A stretch of DNA of 64,000 bases, taken from NCBI RefSeq assembly GCF_024166365.1, contig NC_064830.1:90946968-91010967 (forward strand). The letters run 5' to 3'. A model generated the notes under the pieces. The model worked only from the letters and a program-made list of their open reading frames with translations. It ran no database searches and was not told the origin of the DNA. The translations under genes were made by a program, and so were the position numbers. Each line of letters starts with the position of its first letter. Position 1 is the stretch's first letter. Of this stretch, positions 11,531 through 24,055 are shown piece after piece. The stretch is from Elephas maximus indicus. Lineage: Eukaryota > Chordata > Mammalia > Proboscidea > Elephantidae.

Positions 11531-12069
11531 CCTTGGGGGGGTTTGTGAAGAGGGGAAGAAAAAGTCTGGAAACTACATTTTCATAAACATGGGTGTGTAA
11601 CTTTACAGAAACCCTGAGGAAGAGAATCAGGTTATTTCTTGGAAGAAGTTGGACCTCATTGGCCCTTCTGAGGTCGCCCCTATTGGCCTGGGCCTGGCCT
11701 GAGGCCCACAGCCTATAGCAAGAGGACCTCACAGATACTGGCTACCAGGCGAAGGCCACCTGGTCTTTATACTCAGGGTGCAGGTGGTTCTCTTTGGTCA
11801 GTTCGGTACAGGGAGCAGGAAGGGTCAGCCAGACATGGGATGTCTGCCCACAGCCCTGGGAAAGGTCTGCTGAGCCAAAGCAGGCCAGGCTCTTGGAAGC
11901 CGTCAGGCTGGTCAGAGCAGGTATGAAAAGTTCAAACTAGGGTTCCCCTGCTCCAGAAAGGTCGTACCCTATACACTTCCCCTAATGGGAGTGTCAGAGA
12001 CCCGATTCCCTACTCTCTCATCAACGCTCACATTATCACTCCATTCACCTTTGCCAGTCTTATAGCTGA

Positions 12070-12545
12070 CAAATGGAGCTGAGGGTTGAATTATGTCCCC
12101 CAGAAAGATATGTTCAAATCCTAATCCCTGCACCTGTGAATGTGAACTTGTTTGGAAATAGGGTTTTTTAAAATGTTATCAGTAAAATTAAGGTGATGTC
12201 ATACTGGATCAGAGTGTCTCCTAATCCAATATGAATCATGACATCCTTAAAAAAGTGAGAGGAGACACAAACAGAGTGGAAGACAGCCATGTGAAGACAG
12301 AGGCAGAGACTGGAATGATGCATCTACAAGGCAAGGAATGCCAAGGACCGCCAGGATAACCAGAAGATACAAAGAGGCAAAGAAGGATCTTCCCCTAGAG
12401 CCTTCAGAGAGACCATGGCCCTGATGACAAATTTATTTCAGATTTCTGGGCCCTAGAACTGTGAGACATTAAAGTTATGTTGTTTTAAGGCACCCACTTT
12501 GTAATACTTTGTTACAGCAGTCCTAGAAATCGAATACAAATAGCA
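12070..12545 (+). repeat. MLT1-type MaLR LTR
   Basis: A solitary LTR of the mammalian MaLR group. It has the opening GGTTGAATTATGTCCCCCAG, the centre CCATGTGAAGACAGAGGCAG, the segment GGAATGCCAAGGA, and the end TTGTTACAGCAGTCCTAG. It has no coding capacity. Confidence 0.8.
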
Positions 12546-12774
12546 TCCCTAGTGTCGTCACTAGTGAGGTTGAGTTTTTCCCAAGGTTTTTTTTTTTTTT
12601 TTTAATACCATTTGTACTATCTTCCATGAGTTTTCTGTTCATATCCTTTGTCTGCTTTTCAATTTCATGGTTTTTAAAAAAGTTATTATTGATTTTAAGA
12701 GCTTTTTACTCCCCCAATTTTTGTGTATTTTTTTAAACTGTTTATACTGGTAAAATAAAACATTTGCCATTTCA

Positions 12775-12905
12775 ACCACGGTTAAGTGCTCAGCTGCTAA
12801 CCATAGTTAGCAGTTCACACCCACCAGTGGTTCTACAGGAGTAAAGACCTGGAGATCTGCTTCTGTAAAGTGACCATTCGGCTAGTAAACTGACCACCCC
12901 TACAA
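12775..12905 (+). repeat. Degenerate AfroSINE
   Basis: The head-like GGTTAAGTGCTCAGCTGCTAACC is followed by CACACCCACCAG and GATCTGCTTCTGTAAAG. The RTE-like tail is missing. Confidence 0.5.
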
Positions 12906-14980
12906 GCCACTTATGTGGACAGTAACAAATGAATTACTTGAAAGTCTGTGGCCTTATCAATCATTTTGGGAGAATTACAAACCCAAGGCCAGAAAGGCCA
13001 TACATATAAGAGAAACCCATTGCACCGCAAGCTTCCTTTCCAACAATTTCCATCTGGTTTTAACTGTTCCCCATAGTGATGTTCCTCATCCCTAGTTTAC
13101 TGACCTTGCATGCAAACGTGAGGTGACCCTGAAGGAGATGCGCCACCACGGGAAGCTCCAGAGATGATAGAGTATCCAGAGATAGACTCAGGAGACCACT
13201 ACCTGTAGTGTCTGTAGGAGCTTCACTCCAGAAAAGAGCATGGTAGAACTTCTCTCCAAAATGGAGGTGGGAGCACTTGCCACACTAGCACACAGACTAC
13301 AAAGGAGACTGGGAAAAACTCTAAGTTAGATTGTGGAGTTGTATATGTCAGTTTAAGTCCCAAACACCCCCCTGGTCACAGCCCTCATATTTCTGGCGGG
13401 GGAGGGGGGTACTGCTAATGGTGACAGTACATAGGTTTGTCTGAAAACAACAAAAATGACCCGCTTGCTTTACTGCACACTGCACCTTTATGACCATAGC
13501 TGCTCTCTGCAGCAACTTCTCTGTTGGGGTCTCTACCTGGAAGGTGGGCATTTGCCTAAAGCCTGACTTCAGGCCAGCTTAGCCAGTCTGTTTCCTAGAA
13601 GGCCTTTGAAAGGCTGTTGAATTTGAAGCTATGCTTTGGTGTATCTCTTAAGTATCTCTTATGCTCTTTCTTCTTAAAGCTGTCCTCTTATTCCAATATC
13701 ATACTACCTTAGAAGGTGGAGAATCTCTCATTTTTCTTGATTGAAAGTTTTTTTTTGAGACTCCCGTAATAGCTCACAGTGTAATGGTGTAACGCAGCTG
13801 GAGCTGGGGAATACAGAGGCATACAAATAATTACTACACAGTGTGATAAAAGTTATATTTCTATGGCTAAAGAGTTGTGAGAGTAGAGATGAAGCAGCTA
13901 TTAATCCCATCTGAGGATATAAAACTAAAACTACAAAGAGGATTAAATTTGAGCTGAGATTTAGAAGATGGTTGGGAATGCATCTAAAAAACCAGAGGAA
14001 GAAGTAAGAGATGCAAGATTGCATGGTGTACTCAAATATTTAGGAGGCCGATGTGGTTATAACACAGAATGCCTGAAGTTGAAGCTGAAGAAAAAATATC
14101 CCCTTTGTTTTCTTCATGCCAATCTAAGTAATTTCTGTGAAATTTTCCTTTTCACCTAGCCTTTATTCGGGTCCTATATCCTCTCCTGAGCTCTCTTTGG
14201 TTTCTCTTCTCACACATTGACTTGACTCTTGCCCTGACCAATTTATAGAACCCAACAAGCTAGGTACTTTTAATATTTTCAGCTTGAATTTCTACATAGG
14301 TTTATTGTGAATATTAAAAGAATACCTGTAAAAGCTTAAAACTGTGCCTTGTCCTGACGTTCATTTAGTGCCCAGTAAATGTTACCTATTATTATTGTCC
14401 TCTCTTTCTTATAATTGAGATGTCCTAGAAATAGGCTTGTAATATTATATCATATGTCCTCCCAGGCTACCTCCATAAACACCACTGTTCTTTTTCACCT
14501 GAGTTCTGAACAATTTGAGGAATAACACAAGAAGAAAATAGAAGTCAAAACATCATTTTTATCACTCATACAGGCTAAGTTGGAACGCACAGCTAAATAA
14601 TGCCAGTAGATTCTGTAAAATTAACCCCAGAGCTAGGTAGATTTGCCCACAAGTCCTACGCAACACTGGGAGCAATGGAACCATGCTCCCTGCAGGCAGC
14701 TGATTTCCAAGAGAAGAATGGGTAGATCTAAGTTGCATATACCCAGTTTTTTTTTTTTCCCATACTTATCAGCCAGATGTGTCACTCTACTGCAACTGAG
14801 ATGCATGGGTGAAAGGGAGGATAGGCTGGGGATGTATTTGGAGAAAACACCTCCAGAGGAGTAGGCAAAAGTTGTTCCCCACTAACCTCATAGTTCACTT
14901 CTTCTCCTTTTTTCTCCTACCTTCAAGGTATCACAAAATTCAGCTGCTTTTCCACAGAGTGGAGACTGCTGGATTAAGGT
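12906..14980. other. Intergenic stretch without recognised genes
   Basis: I see no exon, RNA gene or clearly classifiable repeat. Open frames up to about 98 codons exist on both strands but show no family motifs. The T-run at 14,749-14,758 is simple sequence. Confidence 0.4.
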
Positions 14981-14984
14981 CTCA

Positions 14985-15105
14985 CATTTGTGTAGTAAGA
15001 ATTACCCAGGGAACATATGAAAATTCACATTTCTGTGTCTCACTTCCACAAAGTCAAGTTCTATGTTTGGAGTTGAATCAGGAATCTGCATTTTTAAAAT
15101 AAGCA
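14985..15105. repeat. hAT-type MER element fragment
   Basis: The order AAGAATTACCCAGGG, then TTGAATCAGGAATCTGCATTTTTA, resembles the MER5/MER20 family of non-autonomous hAT transposons. A second hAT-like scrap lies at about 15,616-15,675. Confidence 0.35.
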
Positions 15106-15114
15106 TACTCAATG

Positions 15115-15615
15115 CCATGGATTGAATTATGTCTCCCCCAAATATCCATCAACTTGGCTAGGTCATGATTCCCTTGCGTGATTGTCTACCATTTTATCTT
15201 CTGATGTGATTTTCCTATATGTTGCAAATCCTATCAGTGTGATGTAATGAGATGGGTTAGCGGCAATTACACTGATGAGGTCCGCGAGATTAGGTAGTGT
15301 CTTAAGCCGATTTCTTTTGAGATATAAGAGAGATGCTAGCAGAGAGACATGGGGACCTCATACCACCAAGAAAGCAGGGCCGGGAGCAGAGCGCATCCTT
15401 TGGACCTGAGGTTCCTGCGCTGAGATGCTCCCAGAACAAGGGAAGACTGATGACAAGGACCTTCCTCCAGAGCCGACAGAGAGAGAAAGCTTCCCCTGGA
15501 GCCGGCGCCCTGAATTCAGACTTTTAGCCTATTGAACTGTGAGAGAATAAACTTCTCTTCATTAAAGCCACCCACTTGTGGTATTTCTGTTATAGCAGCA
15601 CTAGATGACTAAGAC
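15115..15615 (+). repeat. MaLR-group solitary LTR
   Basis: It runs from TGCCATGGATTGAATTATG to GCACTAGATGACTAAGACA, with a polyadenylation-type AATAAA near 15,547. Two other copies of the same family lie on the minus strand at 23,680 and 55,330. It has no internal retroviral sequence. Confidence 0.75.
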
Positions 15616-15744
15616 ACTTGGTGATCACGATTCAGGTGGTCATGGATCACACTTTGAGTAACAGTGCTCTAGACTGCTTATTGTTTTCAGATTCCATATT
15701 CAGACCTCTGACCACCTCCTGTCCATATAAATTATTGTATTAAA

Positions 15745-16290
15745 ACTATGATTCCATTTTGGAAATGGACAGTGGTGATGGTAGCACAACAGAATGAATG
15801 TTACTAGTATCACTAAATTGTACACATAGAAATGGTTAAAACGGCAATTTTTTTTTAAGGGTGAAATGTTGAAAATATTTTTTTTTTGGTATTTTTTTAG
15901 CTCTTTTTTTTGTGCTTTAGGTGAAAGTTTACAGCTCAAGTTAGTTTCTCATACAAAAATTTATATGCACATTGTTATGTGACCCTAGTTGCTATCCCTA
16001 TAATGTGACTGCACATTCCTCCTTTCCACCCCGGATTTCCCGTGTCCATTCAATCACCTCCTATCCCTTTCCGCCTTCTTATCTCGCCTCTGGACAGTTG
16101 CTGCCAATTTAGTCTCATGTATCTACTTGAACTAAGAAGCACACTCTTAAGGAGTATTATTTTTATGTCTTATAGTCCAGTCTATTCTTTGTCTGAAGAG
16201 CTGGCTTTGGGAATGGTTTTAGTTCTGGGTTAACAGAGTCTAGAAGACTAAAATGGCATTAATATATTTTACCACAATAAAAAAAAATTC
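15745..16290 (+). mobile_element. Old L1 3' end interrupted by an L1 3' UTR
   Basis: The older plus-strand L1 3' end starts with GGAAATGGACAGTGGTGATGG and resumes at about 16,247 (ATTTTACCACAATAAAAAA). Between them (about 15,885-16,246) is a minus-strand piece of the afrotherian L1 3' UTR type. It begins with a T-rich end and contains GGTGAAAGTTTACAGCTCAA, which is similar to the piece at 54,460. Confidence 0.55.
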
Positions 16291-16739
16291 AATCCCTTGT
16301 CTGTTATTTGGAACAGTGGTATTCAAAGTAGGATGCATTGCAAAATAATATGCTTATATTGCTATTTCTCAATTTATTAACTTTAAATATTATTGATTTC
16401 CTGCTAGGACTGATGTAGAATTAGCTCCTATAGATCTTATTCCCTGCCCTCCCCAATATCTTCTGAGTATGGTGAAATTATCAGTCCCTGCAAGTGTGTT
16501 CCTAAGTTCTAGCTTTTGGATTCCAAGGACAAGAAGTTAATATAGACCAACTCCACCTTGGATCAGAAGGCATATATTCTTGGATTCTCTAGTAGAGTTC
16601 TTTTTTAGTGTATGGGCTGAAATTTTACTCCAGTGAGGGGTATGATTTTGAGAGTATCTTTCCAGGGCTGTCTTCCACCTGGCCAGAATGAAGGAATTCA
16701 GAAAATCCCCTACTATCTCCAAAGAGACCTTTAGCCTGC

Positions 16740-17628
16740 TGTTGTTAGGTGCTGTCAAGTCAGTTCCGACTCACAGTCACTCTATGTACAATAGAACAAA
16801 GCATTGCCTGGTCCTGTGCCATCCTCAAAACAGTAGTTATGCTTCAGTCCATTGTTGCAGCCACTGTGTCAATCCATCTTGTTGAGGGTCTTCCTCTTTT
16901 TTGCTGGCCCTCTATTTTACCAGGAAATCCTGGTGGTGTAGTGGTTAAGAGCTACGGCTGCTAACCAAAAGATCGGCAGTTCAAATCCACCAGGCACTGC
17001 TTGGCAACTCCATGGGGCAGTCCTACTCTGTCCTATAGGGTTGCTATGAGTCGGAACTGACTCGACAGCAACGAGTTTTTATCTGCTTTACCAAGCATGA
17101 TGTCCTTCTCCAGGGACTGATCCCTTCTGATAACATGTCCAAAGTATGTGAGATGTACTCTTGCCATTCTTGCTTCTAAGCAGCATTCTGGTTGTACTTC
17201 TTCCAAGATGGATTTGTTTGTTCTCTTGGCAGTCCGTGGTATAGTCAATATTCTTTGCCAATACCACAATTCAAAAGTGTCAATTCTTCGATCTTCCTTA
17301 TTCATTGTCCGGCTTTCACATGCATGTGAGGCGATTGAAAACCGTGGCTTGGGTTAGGGGCAACTTAGTCTTGAAACTAACATCTTTGCTTTTCAACACT
17401 TTAAAGAGCCCCTTTGCAGCAGATTTTCCCAATGCAATGTGTCTTTTGATTTCCTGACTGCTACTTCCATGGGTGTTAATTGTGGACCAAGTAAAATGAA
17501 ATCCTTGACAACTTCAATCTTTTCTCCATTTATTATAATGTTGCTTATTGGTCCAGTTGTAAGGATTTTTGTTTTTTCTTTATGTTGAGGTGTAATCCAT
17601 ACTGAAGGCTGTGGTCTTTGATTTTCAT
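16740..17628 (-). mobile_element. RTE LINE, 3' fragment
   Basis: The minus-strand 3' end of the RTE begins at the left with GTTGTTAGGTGCTGTCAAG, and the coding part reads RVHLTYFGHVIRRDQSLEKDIMLG. It is split by the SINE at 16,921-17,085 and carries several frame breaks. Confidence 0.88.
16921..17085 (+). repeat. AfroSINE inside RTE
   Basis: A full-length copy is inserted into the RTE at TTTACCA (repeated on both sides, 16,916-16,922 and about 17,087-17,093). Head GGTGGTGTAGTGGTTAAGAG; tail GACTCGACAGCAACGAG. Confidence 0.92.
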
Positions 17629-17835
17629 CATATTCTTGTCCAATTCAAAATGGCCAACACCAGTCCATTTCAGCAGAACTGAATGACTGTTACCTAAGTA
17701 ATCTCACTCTGAGGACTTTTTGCCCTACTGAAAGACTAATTGTTAATGACTGTTTTGTACTGGCAAAATAATTGGAAGGAGGAAGAAGTTATCCTCCAAG
17801 TATGAAAGAACCATGGCTTGAAAATCCAGGCAGTG

Positions 17836-18880
17836 GCCTGTGATGCTATTCATGGCTTTTATATGGCCTTTCTAGCCGTGGTCTTGTAACTTCCACTGAA
17901 TGATTGGGTGGGCCTATGGAAATAAGGTACTTGTAGCCCACCAACTGACAGCTTGCCAATAATGTAAATAAGGCACATGGCACCCTTTCAGGGGTAGGAC
18001 CATGCAAATAAGGTGTATGGAACCCTAACGAGGGGATTGGTTTTGCCATTCACTACACTTAAAAGACAGCCAATCCCAGAGCAGAGGGGGGCCTATCTAT
18101 CACAAAGAAAGAAGAGATGGGAGGGAAGCGTGTCCTTTGCACCTGGGGTTCCTGCACTGAGAACCTTCTAGACCCAGGAGATGGAGAGGGAGATCTGTAA
18201 AATCAGAGACAACATGAGATGGTGAGAAGTAGTGGCAGAGAAATGGTAGCAGAAGAACCAGAAGACAGGCGTGAGATGGTGTAGTAGGCTTCCTGGTCCA
18301 CAGAGCAAGGAGGTTACAGCTGGCCTGCCGACCCATGGAGCAAAAGAGTGGAGAGCCCTCAGGCAGGAGGCTTCCTGGCAGAGTGGGGGTGCCTCTAGGC
18401 ACTTGTCTGTGGAGCTGAAGAACTTTGTAAGACTTGCCAGAGCAGGGCAGAGGCCACCCTGAGGGGCCCAGGGCCAGAGGGAGAGCCCTGCCTGTGGACA
18501 CCCCTGAGGAGCTATCCTGCCCGAAGAACTGAATCCTGAGTCATTCCTGGTCCTGAATTGTACCTGTTACCTCCCTAATAAGGAGCCCTGGTGGTGCAGT
18601 GGTTGTGAGCTTGGCTGCTAACCAAAAGGTGGACAGTTTGAATCCACCAGCCACTCCTTGGAAACCCTATGCAGCAGTTCTAAGTCTGTCCTCTAGGTTC
18701 ACTATGAGTCGCAATCGACTTGACGGCAATGGGTTTGATATTTTGGTTTTTAACCTCACTAAAAACCCTTTTTTTTTTTTTTTAATAAACCATAATTGTG
18801 AGTATTTTCTGTGAGTTCTGTGTGGCCATTGCAACGAATTATTAACCTGCAGAGAAGTAGAGAGTGCCGTGGGAAGGACA
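17836..18880 (+). repeat. ERVL/MaLR-like LTR with PBS-like site
   Basis: A long terminal repeat begins TGTGATGCTATTCATGGC, has AATAAACCATAATTGTG (about 18,782), and is followed at about 18,883 by TGGTGTCAGAGCTGGTG. That last segment resembles a tRNA-Leu-type primer binding site of the ERVL/MaLR group. The SINE at 18,582-18,752 splits it. A related copy starts at about 63,383. No retroviral coding sequence follows. Confidence 0.55.
18582..18752 (+). repeat. AfroSINE inside LTR
   Basis: A full-length copy is flanked by ACCTCCCTAA and the slightly diverged ACCTCACTAA. Confidence 0.9.
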
Positions 18881-19148
18881 GCTGGTGTCAGAGCTGGTGA
18901 AGTTTGGAGGGCAGAGGAATGTTTGACCTATGTCTCATAGCAATCAGCCTTGGGCTGTTGTTGATACTGATGATGATTCCGCCCCCGACCCCCGCCACCC
19001 CGTGAAGTTACAGGAGGAGACTGGATGCCTCCACCGTGCCATTTTTACATGTCTCTTATGTAATTTTTAAACTCTGACCAAGTTGAAAGTAAGTGTTTAT
19101 TTATATCACTCCAGCATGTTGTTAGGTTTTGTTTTATTTTTAATTATG

Positions 19149-19350
19149 TGAGTTCCTGTGTGGCACATATAGCTAAGTGCTGTACTGCTAATAAAGTTGA
19201 TGCTGCAAACCCACGCAAAGGCACCTCAGAAGACAGGTCTGGAAATCTGCTTCTGAAAGCTCACGGCCTATGAAACCCTATGGAGCAGTACTACTCTGCA
19301 CAGATAGGGCTGCCATGAGTTGGAATTGACTAGATAGCAACTACAAAAAC
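19149..19350 (+). repeat. AfroSINE, long diverged copy
   Basis: The head is diverged (GCTAAGTGCTGTACTGC). The middle contains GGAAATCTGCTTCTGAAAGC and the tail is GAGTTGGAATTGACTAGATAG. Confidence 0.65.
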
Positions 19351-20035
19351 GACAAGAAGAATGAAAGTTAGCATTGCTGTGTATATTCCAAAAGTTGCTA
19401 ATATTTGCCATTACAATATAGCTTTTTGCAGCAACAATTTTAGACCAATAAAATCTTGTAGCTGAAAAATCTTAGTGATGCCACTCTCATTTTAAAGATG
19501 AACAGGAGGCACGGAAAGACTTACAGTCACAAAACTACTTAAGACAGAAAAAGCATTGTTCTGGGAGTTAATATGTTCAGATTCCAGTGATCATCTCTCT
19601 CTCTCCCAGCCACGACTTAGTTTTCTTGGGCCTCTGTTTCCTCATCTATAAAAAAATGTGATTCAATCAAATAATGAGAGCATCCTCTGCTTTTGATTTC
19701 TGGTTAATCCTGCGTGCCTGCATACATCTTATTTACAGTGCTAGTTATTTTTTGTTTTGCAGGTTTTAAAACACAGAGGTATGGGAGGCCCTTCAAAAGA
19801 GTGCTTGGAAAATAGGGTAATCTTGGGATTCATTGGTCTACGCAGCCCTGTGGTCTGACCTGATGATCTTGGGTTCACAAGACTCTGTGGCTCTGTGAGT
19901 CAGAAGAAGCCATCAGTCTGACACACAGACTTGAGACTTTCCAGCCTCTACAAACACATGAGCCATTTCCTTGATATAAATCTCTCTATATATTTATATG
20001 CTTTACTGGCTTTGCTTCTCTAAAGAACCCAGCCC
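19351..20035. other. Non-genic stretch with possible MIR
   Basis: CTCTGTTTCCTCATCTATAAAA near 19,634 suggests a MIR on the minus strand (about 19,470-19,680). Nothing else was recognised. Confidence 0.35.
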
Positions 20036-20039
20036 AAGA

Positions 20040-20280
20040 CAGACCCTTATCAGATATATAGTCCCCCAAATTTTCTGCCACTATGTAGGTTATCCCTTAA
20101 CTTTGTTGATAAAGTCCTTTGACAAACAAAAGTTTTTAATTTTGATGAGGTCTCACTTCTCCATTTTGTCTTTTCTTCTTTGGGCTTTCAATATCATATC
20201 TAAGAATCCACTGTTGAAAACTAGATCCTGAAGCATTACCCCTGTGTTTTCTTCTAAGAGTTTTATACTTTCTATCTTAA
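20040..20280 (-). mobile_element. L1 LINE fragment
   Basis: This is the minus strand of an L1 3' ORF2 region (TTTTCTGCCACTATGTAGG, TTTTGATGAGGTC). It is cut by the RTE that begins at 20,288. Confidence 0.6.
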
Positions 20281-20287
20281 CATTTCC

Positions 20288-23200
20288 TCCACGTGTCTGT
20301 CAGTTTGTCGTACACTGGGGGCTTGTGTGTTGCTGTGATGCTGGAAGCTATGCCACCAGTATTCAGATACCAGCAGGGTCACCCATGGAGGACAGGTTTC
20401 AGCTGAACTTCCAGACTAAGACAGATGAGGAAGAAGGACCTGGCAGTCTACTTCTGAAAAGCATTAGCCAGTGAAAACCTTATGAATAGCAGCAGAACAT
20501 TGTCTGATACAGTGTTGGAAGATGAGCCCCCCAGGTTGGAAGGCACTCAAAAGATGACTGGGGAAGAGCTGCCTCCTCAAAGTAGAGTCGACCTTAATGA
20601 TGTGGATGGAGTCAAGCTTTCAGGACCTTCATTTGCTGATGTGGTATGACTCAAAATGAGAAGAAACAGCTGCAAACATCCATTAATAATTGGAACCTGG
20701 AATGTAAGAAGTATGACTCTAGGAAAATTGGAAATCATCAAAAATGAGACAGAATGCATAAACATCGATATCCTAGGCATTAGTGAGCTGAAATGGACTG
20801 GTACTGGCCATTTTGAATCAGATAATCATATAGTCTACTATGCTGGGAATGACAACTTGAAGAGGAATGGTGTTGCATTCATCGTCAAAAAGAACATTTC
20901 AAGATCTATCCTGAAGTACAACGCTGTCAGTGATATAGGATAATATCCTTACGCCTACAAGGAAAACCAGTTAATACGACCATTATTCAAATTTGCACAC
21001 CAACCACTAAGGCCAAAGATGAAGAAATAGAAGATTTTTATTAGCTGCTACAGTCTGAAATTGATCGAACATGCAATCAGGATGCATTGATAATCACTGG
21101 TGATTGGAATGAGAAAATTGGAAACAAAGAAGAAGGATTGGTAGGGTAGTCGGAAAATATGGCCTTGGTGATAGAAATAATGCTGGAGATCGAATGATAG
21201 AATTTTGCAAGACCAACGACTTCTTCATTGCAAATACCTTCTTTCACCAACATAAACGGTTACTATATACATGGACCTCTCCAGATGGAACACACAGGAA
21301 TCAAATTGACTACATCTGTGGAAAGAGATGATGGAAAAGCTCCATATCATCAGTTAGAACAAGGCCAGGGGCTGACTGTGGAACAGACCATCAATTGCTC
21401 ATATTCAGGTTCAAGCTGAAACTGTAGAAAATCTGAACAAATCCACGGGAACCAAAATGTGACCTTGAGTATATCCCACCTGAATTTAGAGACCACCTCA
21501 AGAATAGATTTGACACATTCAACACTAGTGACCAAAGACCAGATGAGTTGTGGAATGACATCAAGGACATCATACATGAAGAAAGCAAGAGGTCACTGAA
21601 AAGACAGAAAGGAAAGAAAAGACCAAGATGGATGTCAGAGGAGACTCTGAAACTTGCTCACAAATGTCGAGCAGCTAAAAAAGAAAAGGAAGAAATGATG
21701 AGGTAAAAGAACTGAACAGATTTCAAAGGGCGGCTCAAGAAGACAAAGAAAAGTATTACAATGACATGTGCAAAGAGCTGGAGATGGAAAACCAAAAGGG
21801 AAGAACATGCTCAACGTTTCTCAAGCTGAAAGAGCTGAATTAAAAACTCAAGGCTCAAGTTCCAATAGTGAAGAATTCTATGGGGAAAATATTAAATGAC
21901 GCAGGAAGCATCAAAAGAAGGTGGAAGGAATACACAGAGTCATTATACCAAAAAGAATTAGTCGATGTTCAACCATTTGAAGAGATAGCATATGATCAGG
22001 AACCGATGGTACTGAAGGAAGAAGCCCACACTGCTCTGAAAAAGAAGGCACTGGCAAAAAACAATGCTCCGGGAATTGACGGAATATCAATTGAAATGTT
22101 TCAACAAACGGATGCAGCGCTGGAGGTGCTCACTCTGGAGGTGCTCACTCATCTATGCCCAGAAATAGGGAAGACAGGTTCCTGGCCAACTGACTGGAAG
22201 AGGTCCATATTTATACCTGTTCCCAAGAAAGGTGATCCAACCGAATGCGGAAATTATAGAACAATACCATTAATATCACAAGCAAGCAAAATTTTCCTGA
22301 AGATCATTCAAAAACAGCTGCAGCAGTATATTGACAGGGAACGGCCAGAAATTCAGGCCAGTTTCAGAAGAGGACACGGAAGCAGGGATATCATTGCTGA
22401 TGTCAGATGGATCCTGGCCAAAAGCAGAGAATACCAGAAGGATGTTTACCTGTGTTTTATTGACTATGGAAAGACATTTGACTGTGTGGATCATAACAAA
22501 TTATGGATAATGTTGCAAAGAATGGGAATTCCGGAACACATAATTTTGCTCATTAGGAGCATTTACATAGATTAAGAGGCAGCTGTTTGAACAGAACAAG
22601 GGGATACTGATTGGTTTAAAGTCAGGAAAGGTGTGTGCCAGGGTTGTATCCTTTCACCACACCTATTCAATCTGTATGCCAAGCAAATAATCTGAGAAGC
22701 TGGGCTATATGAAGAAGAATGGGGCATCAGGATTGGAGGAAGACTCATTAACAACCTGCCTCATGCAGATGACACAACCTTGCTTGCTGAAAGTGAAAAG
22801 GACTTGAAGCACTGAATTGATTAAGATCAATGACCACAGCCTTCAGTGTGGATTGCTCCTCAATATAAAGAAAACAAAAATCCTCACAACTGGACCAATA
22901 AGCAACATCATGATAAACACAGAAAAGATTGAAGTTGTCAAGGATTTCATTTTACTTGGATCCACAATCAACACCCATGGAAGCAGCAGTCAAGAAATCA
23001 AAAGACGCATTGCATTGGGCAAATCTGCTGCAAAGGACCTCTTTAAAATGTTGAAAAGCAAAGATGTCACCTTGAAGACTACGGTGTGCCTGACTCAAGC
23101 CATGGTATTTTCAATCACATCATATGCATGTGAAAGCTGGACAATGAATAAGAAGACCAAAGAAGAATTGACGCCTTTGAATTGTGGTGTTAGCGAAGAA

Positions 23201-23532
23201 TATTGAATATACCATGGACTGCCAAAAGAACAAACAAATCTGTCTTGCAAGAAGTACAACCAGAATGCTCCTTAGAAGCAAGGATGGCGAGACTGTGTCT
23301 AACATACTTTGGACATGTTGTCAGGAGGGATCAGTCCCTAGAGAAGGACATCATGCTTTGTAAAGTACAAGGTCAGTGGAAAAAAGGAAGACCCTCAACA
23401 AGGTGGATTGACACAGCGGCTGCAACAATGGGCTCAAGCATAACAATGTAAGGATGGCGCAGGACCGGGCAGTGTTCTGTTGTGCATAGGGTCGCTATGA
23501 GTCAGAACCGACTCGGCGGCACCTAACAACAG
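20288..23532 (+). mobile_element. RTE LINE, near full length, inactivated
   Basis: The element is about 3.25 kb, flanked by CATTTCC at 20,281-20,287 and 23,533-23,539. Its 5' region begins TCCACGTGTCTGTCAG. An AP-endonuclease-like N-terminus is readable at 20,656-20,943 (GTWNVRSM, DILGISELKW). The reverse transcriptase is readable at 21,868-22,575 (RRWKEYTESLYQKELVD, APGIDGISIEMF, FIDYGKTFDCVDHNKLW) and continues in another frame. The catalytic YADD is HADD here (about 22,757-22,768). The C-terminal region (22,817-23,451) includes YFGHVVRRDQSLEKDIM. Stops and frameshifts make it inactive. The 3' end is CTATGAGTCAGAACCGACTC followed by CACCTAACAACA, the same tail carried by the AfroSINEs, which presumably used its reverse transcriptase. 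Confidence 0.92.
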
Positions 23533-23679
23533 CCATTTCCCAAAAGTCACTCAAACTTGTGGTTCATTCCAATAACAATATCCCATTGCAAAGATAAGCA
23601 CTGTCTTGTCTTCAAGCAATATAGATTAGTTTTACCTATTTGTGTACTTTCTATAAATGGAATCTCCTAGTATGTGTCT

Positions 23680-24055
23680 TAGTTATCTAGCGCTATAACA
23701 GAAATACTGCAAGTGGATGGCTTTAACAAACAAAAATTTATTTCCTCACAGTTTAGGAGGCTAGAAGTCCGAGTTCAGGGCACTGGCTCTAGGGGAACGC
23801 TTTCTATCTCTGTTGGCTCTGGAGGAAGGTCCTTGTGTCTTCTGAGCTTCTGTCCCAGGGCAATGTCCGTGTGGTTGGGCATCTCTCTTCCCTCATCTCT
23901 CCTTGCTCATTTTATCTCTTGTAAGAGACTGACTCAAGACACACCCTACACTAATCCTGCCTCATTAACAGAAAACTCATTCCCAAATGGGATTATAACT
24001 ACAGGCATAGAGGTTAGGATTTACATTTTTGGGGGGACACAATTCATCTATAGGA
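23680..24055 (-). repeat. MaLR-group LTR (same family as 15,115)
   Basis: Minus-strand copy containing CTATAACAGAAATACTGCAAG, AGGCTAGAAGTCCGAG, and an end of GGGGGGACACAATTCATC. Confidence 0.7.

Noticed and set aside
18100-18501. 133-codon minus-strand frame
   Set aside because: It runs through an LTR on the opposite strand and has no retroviral or cellular domain.
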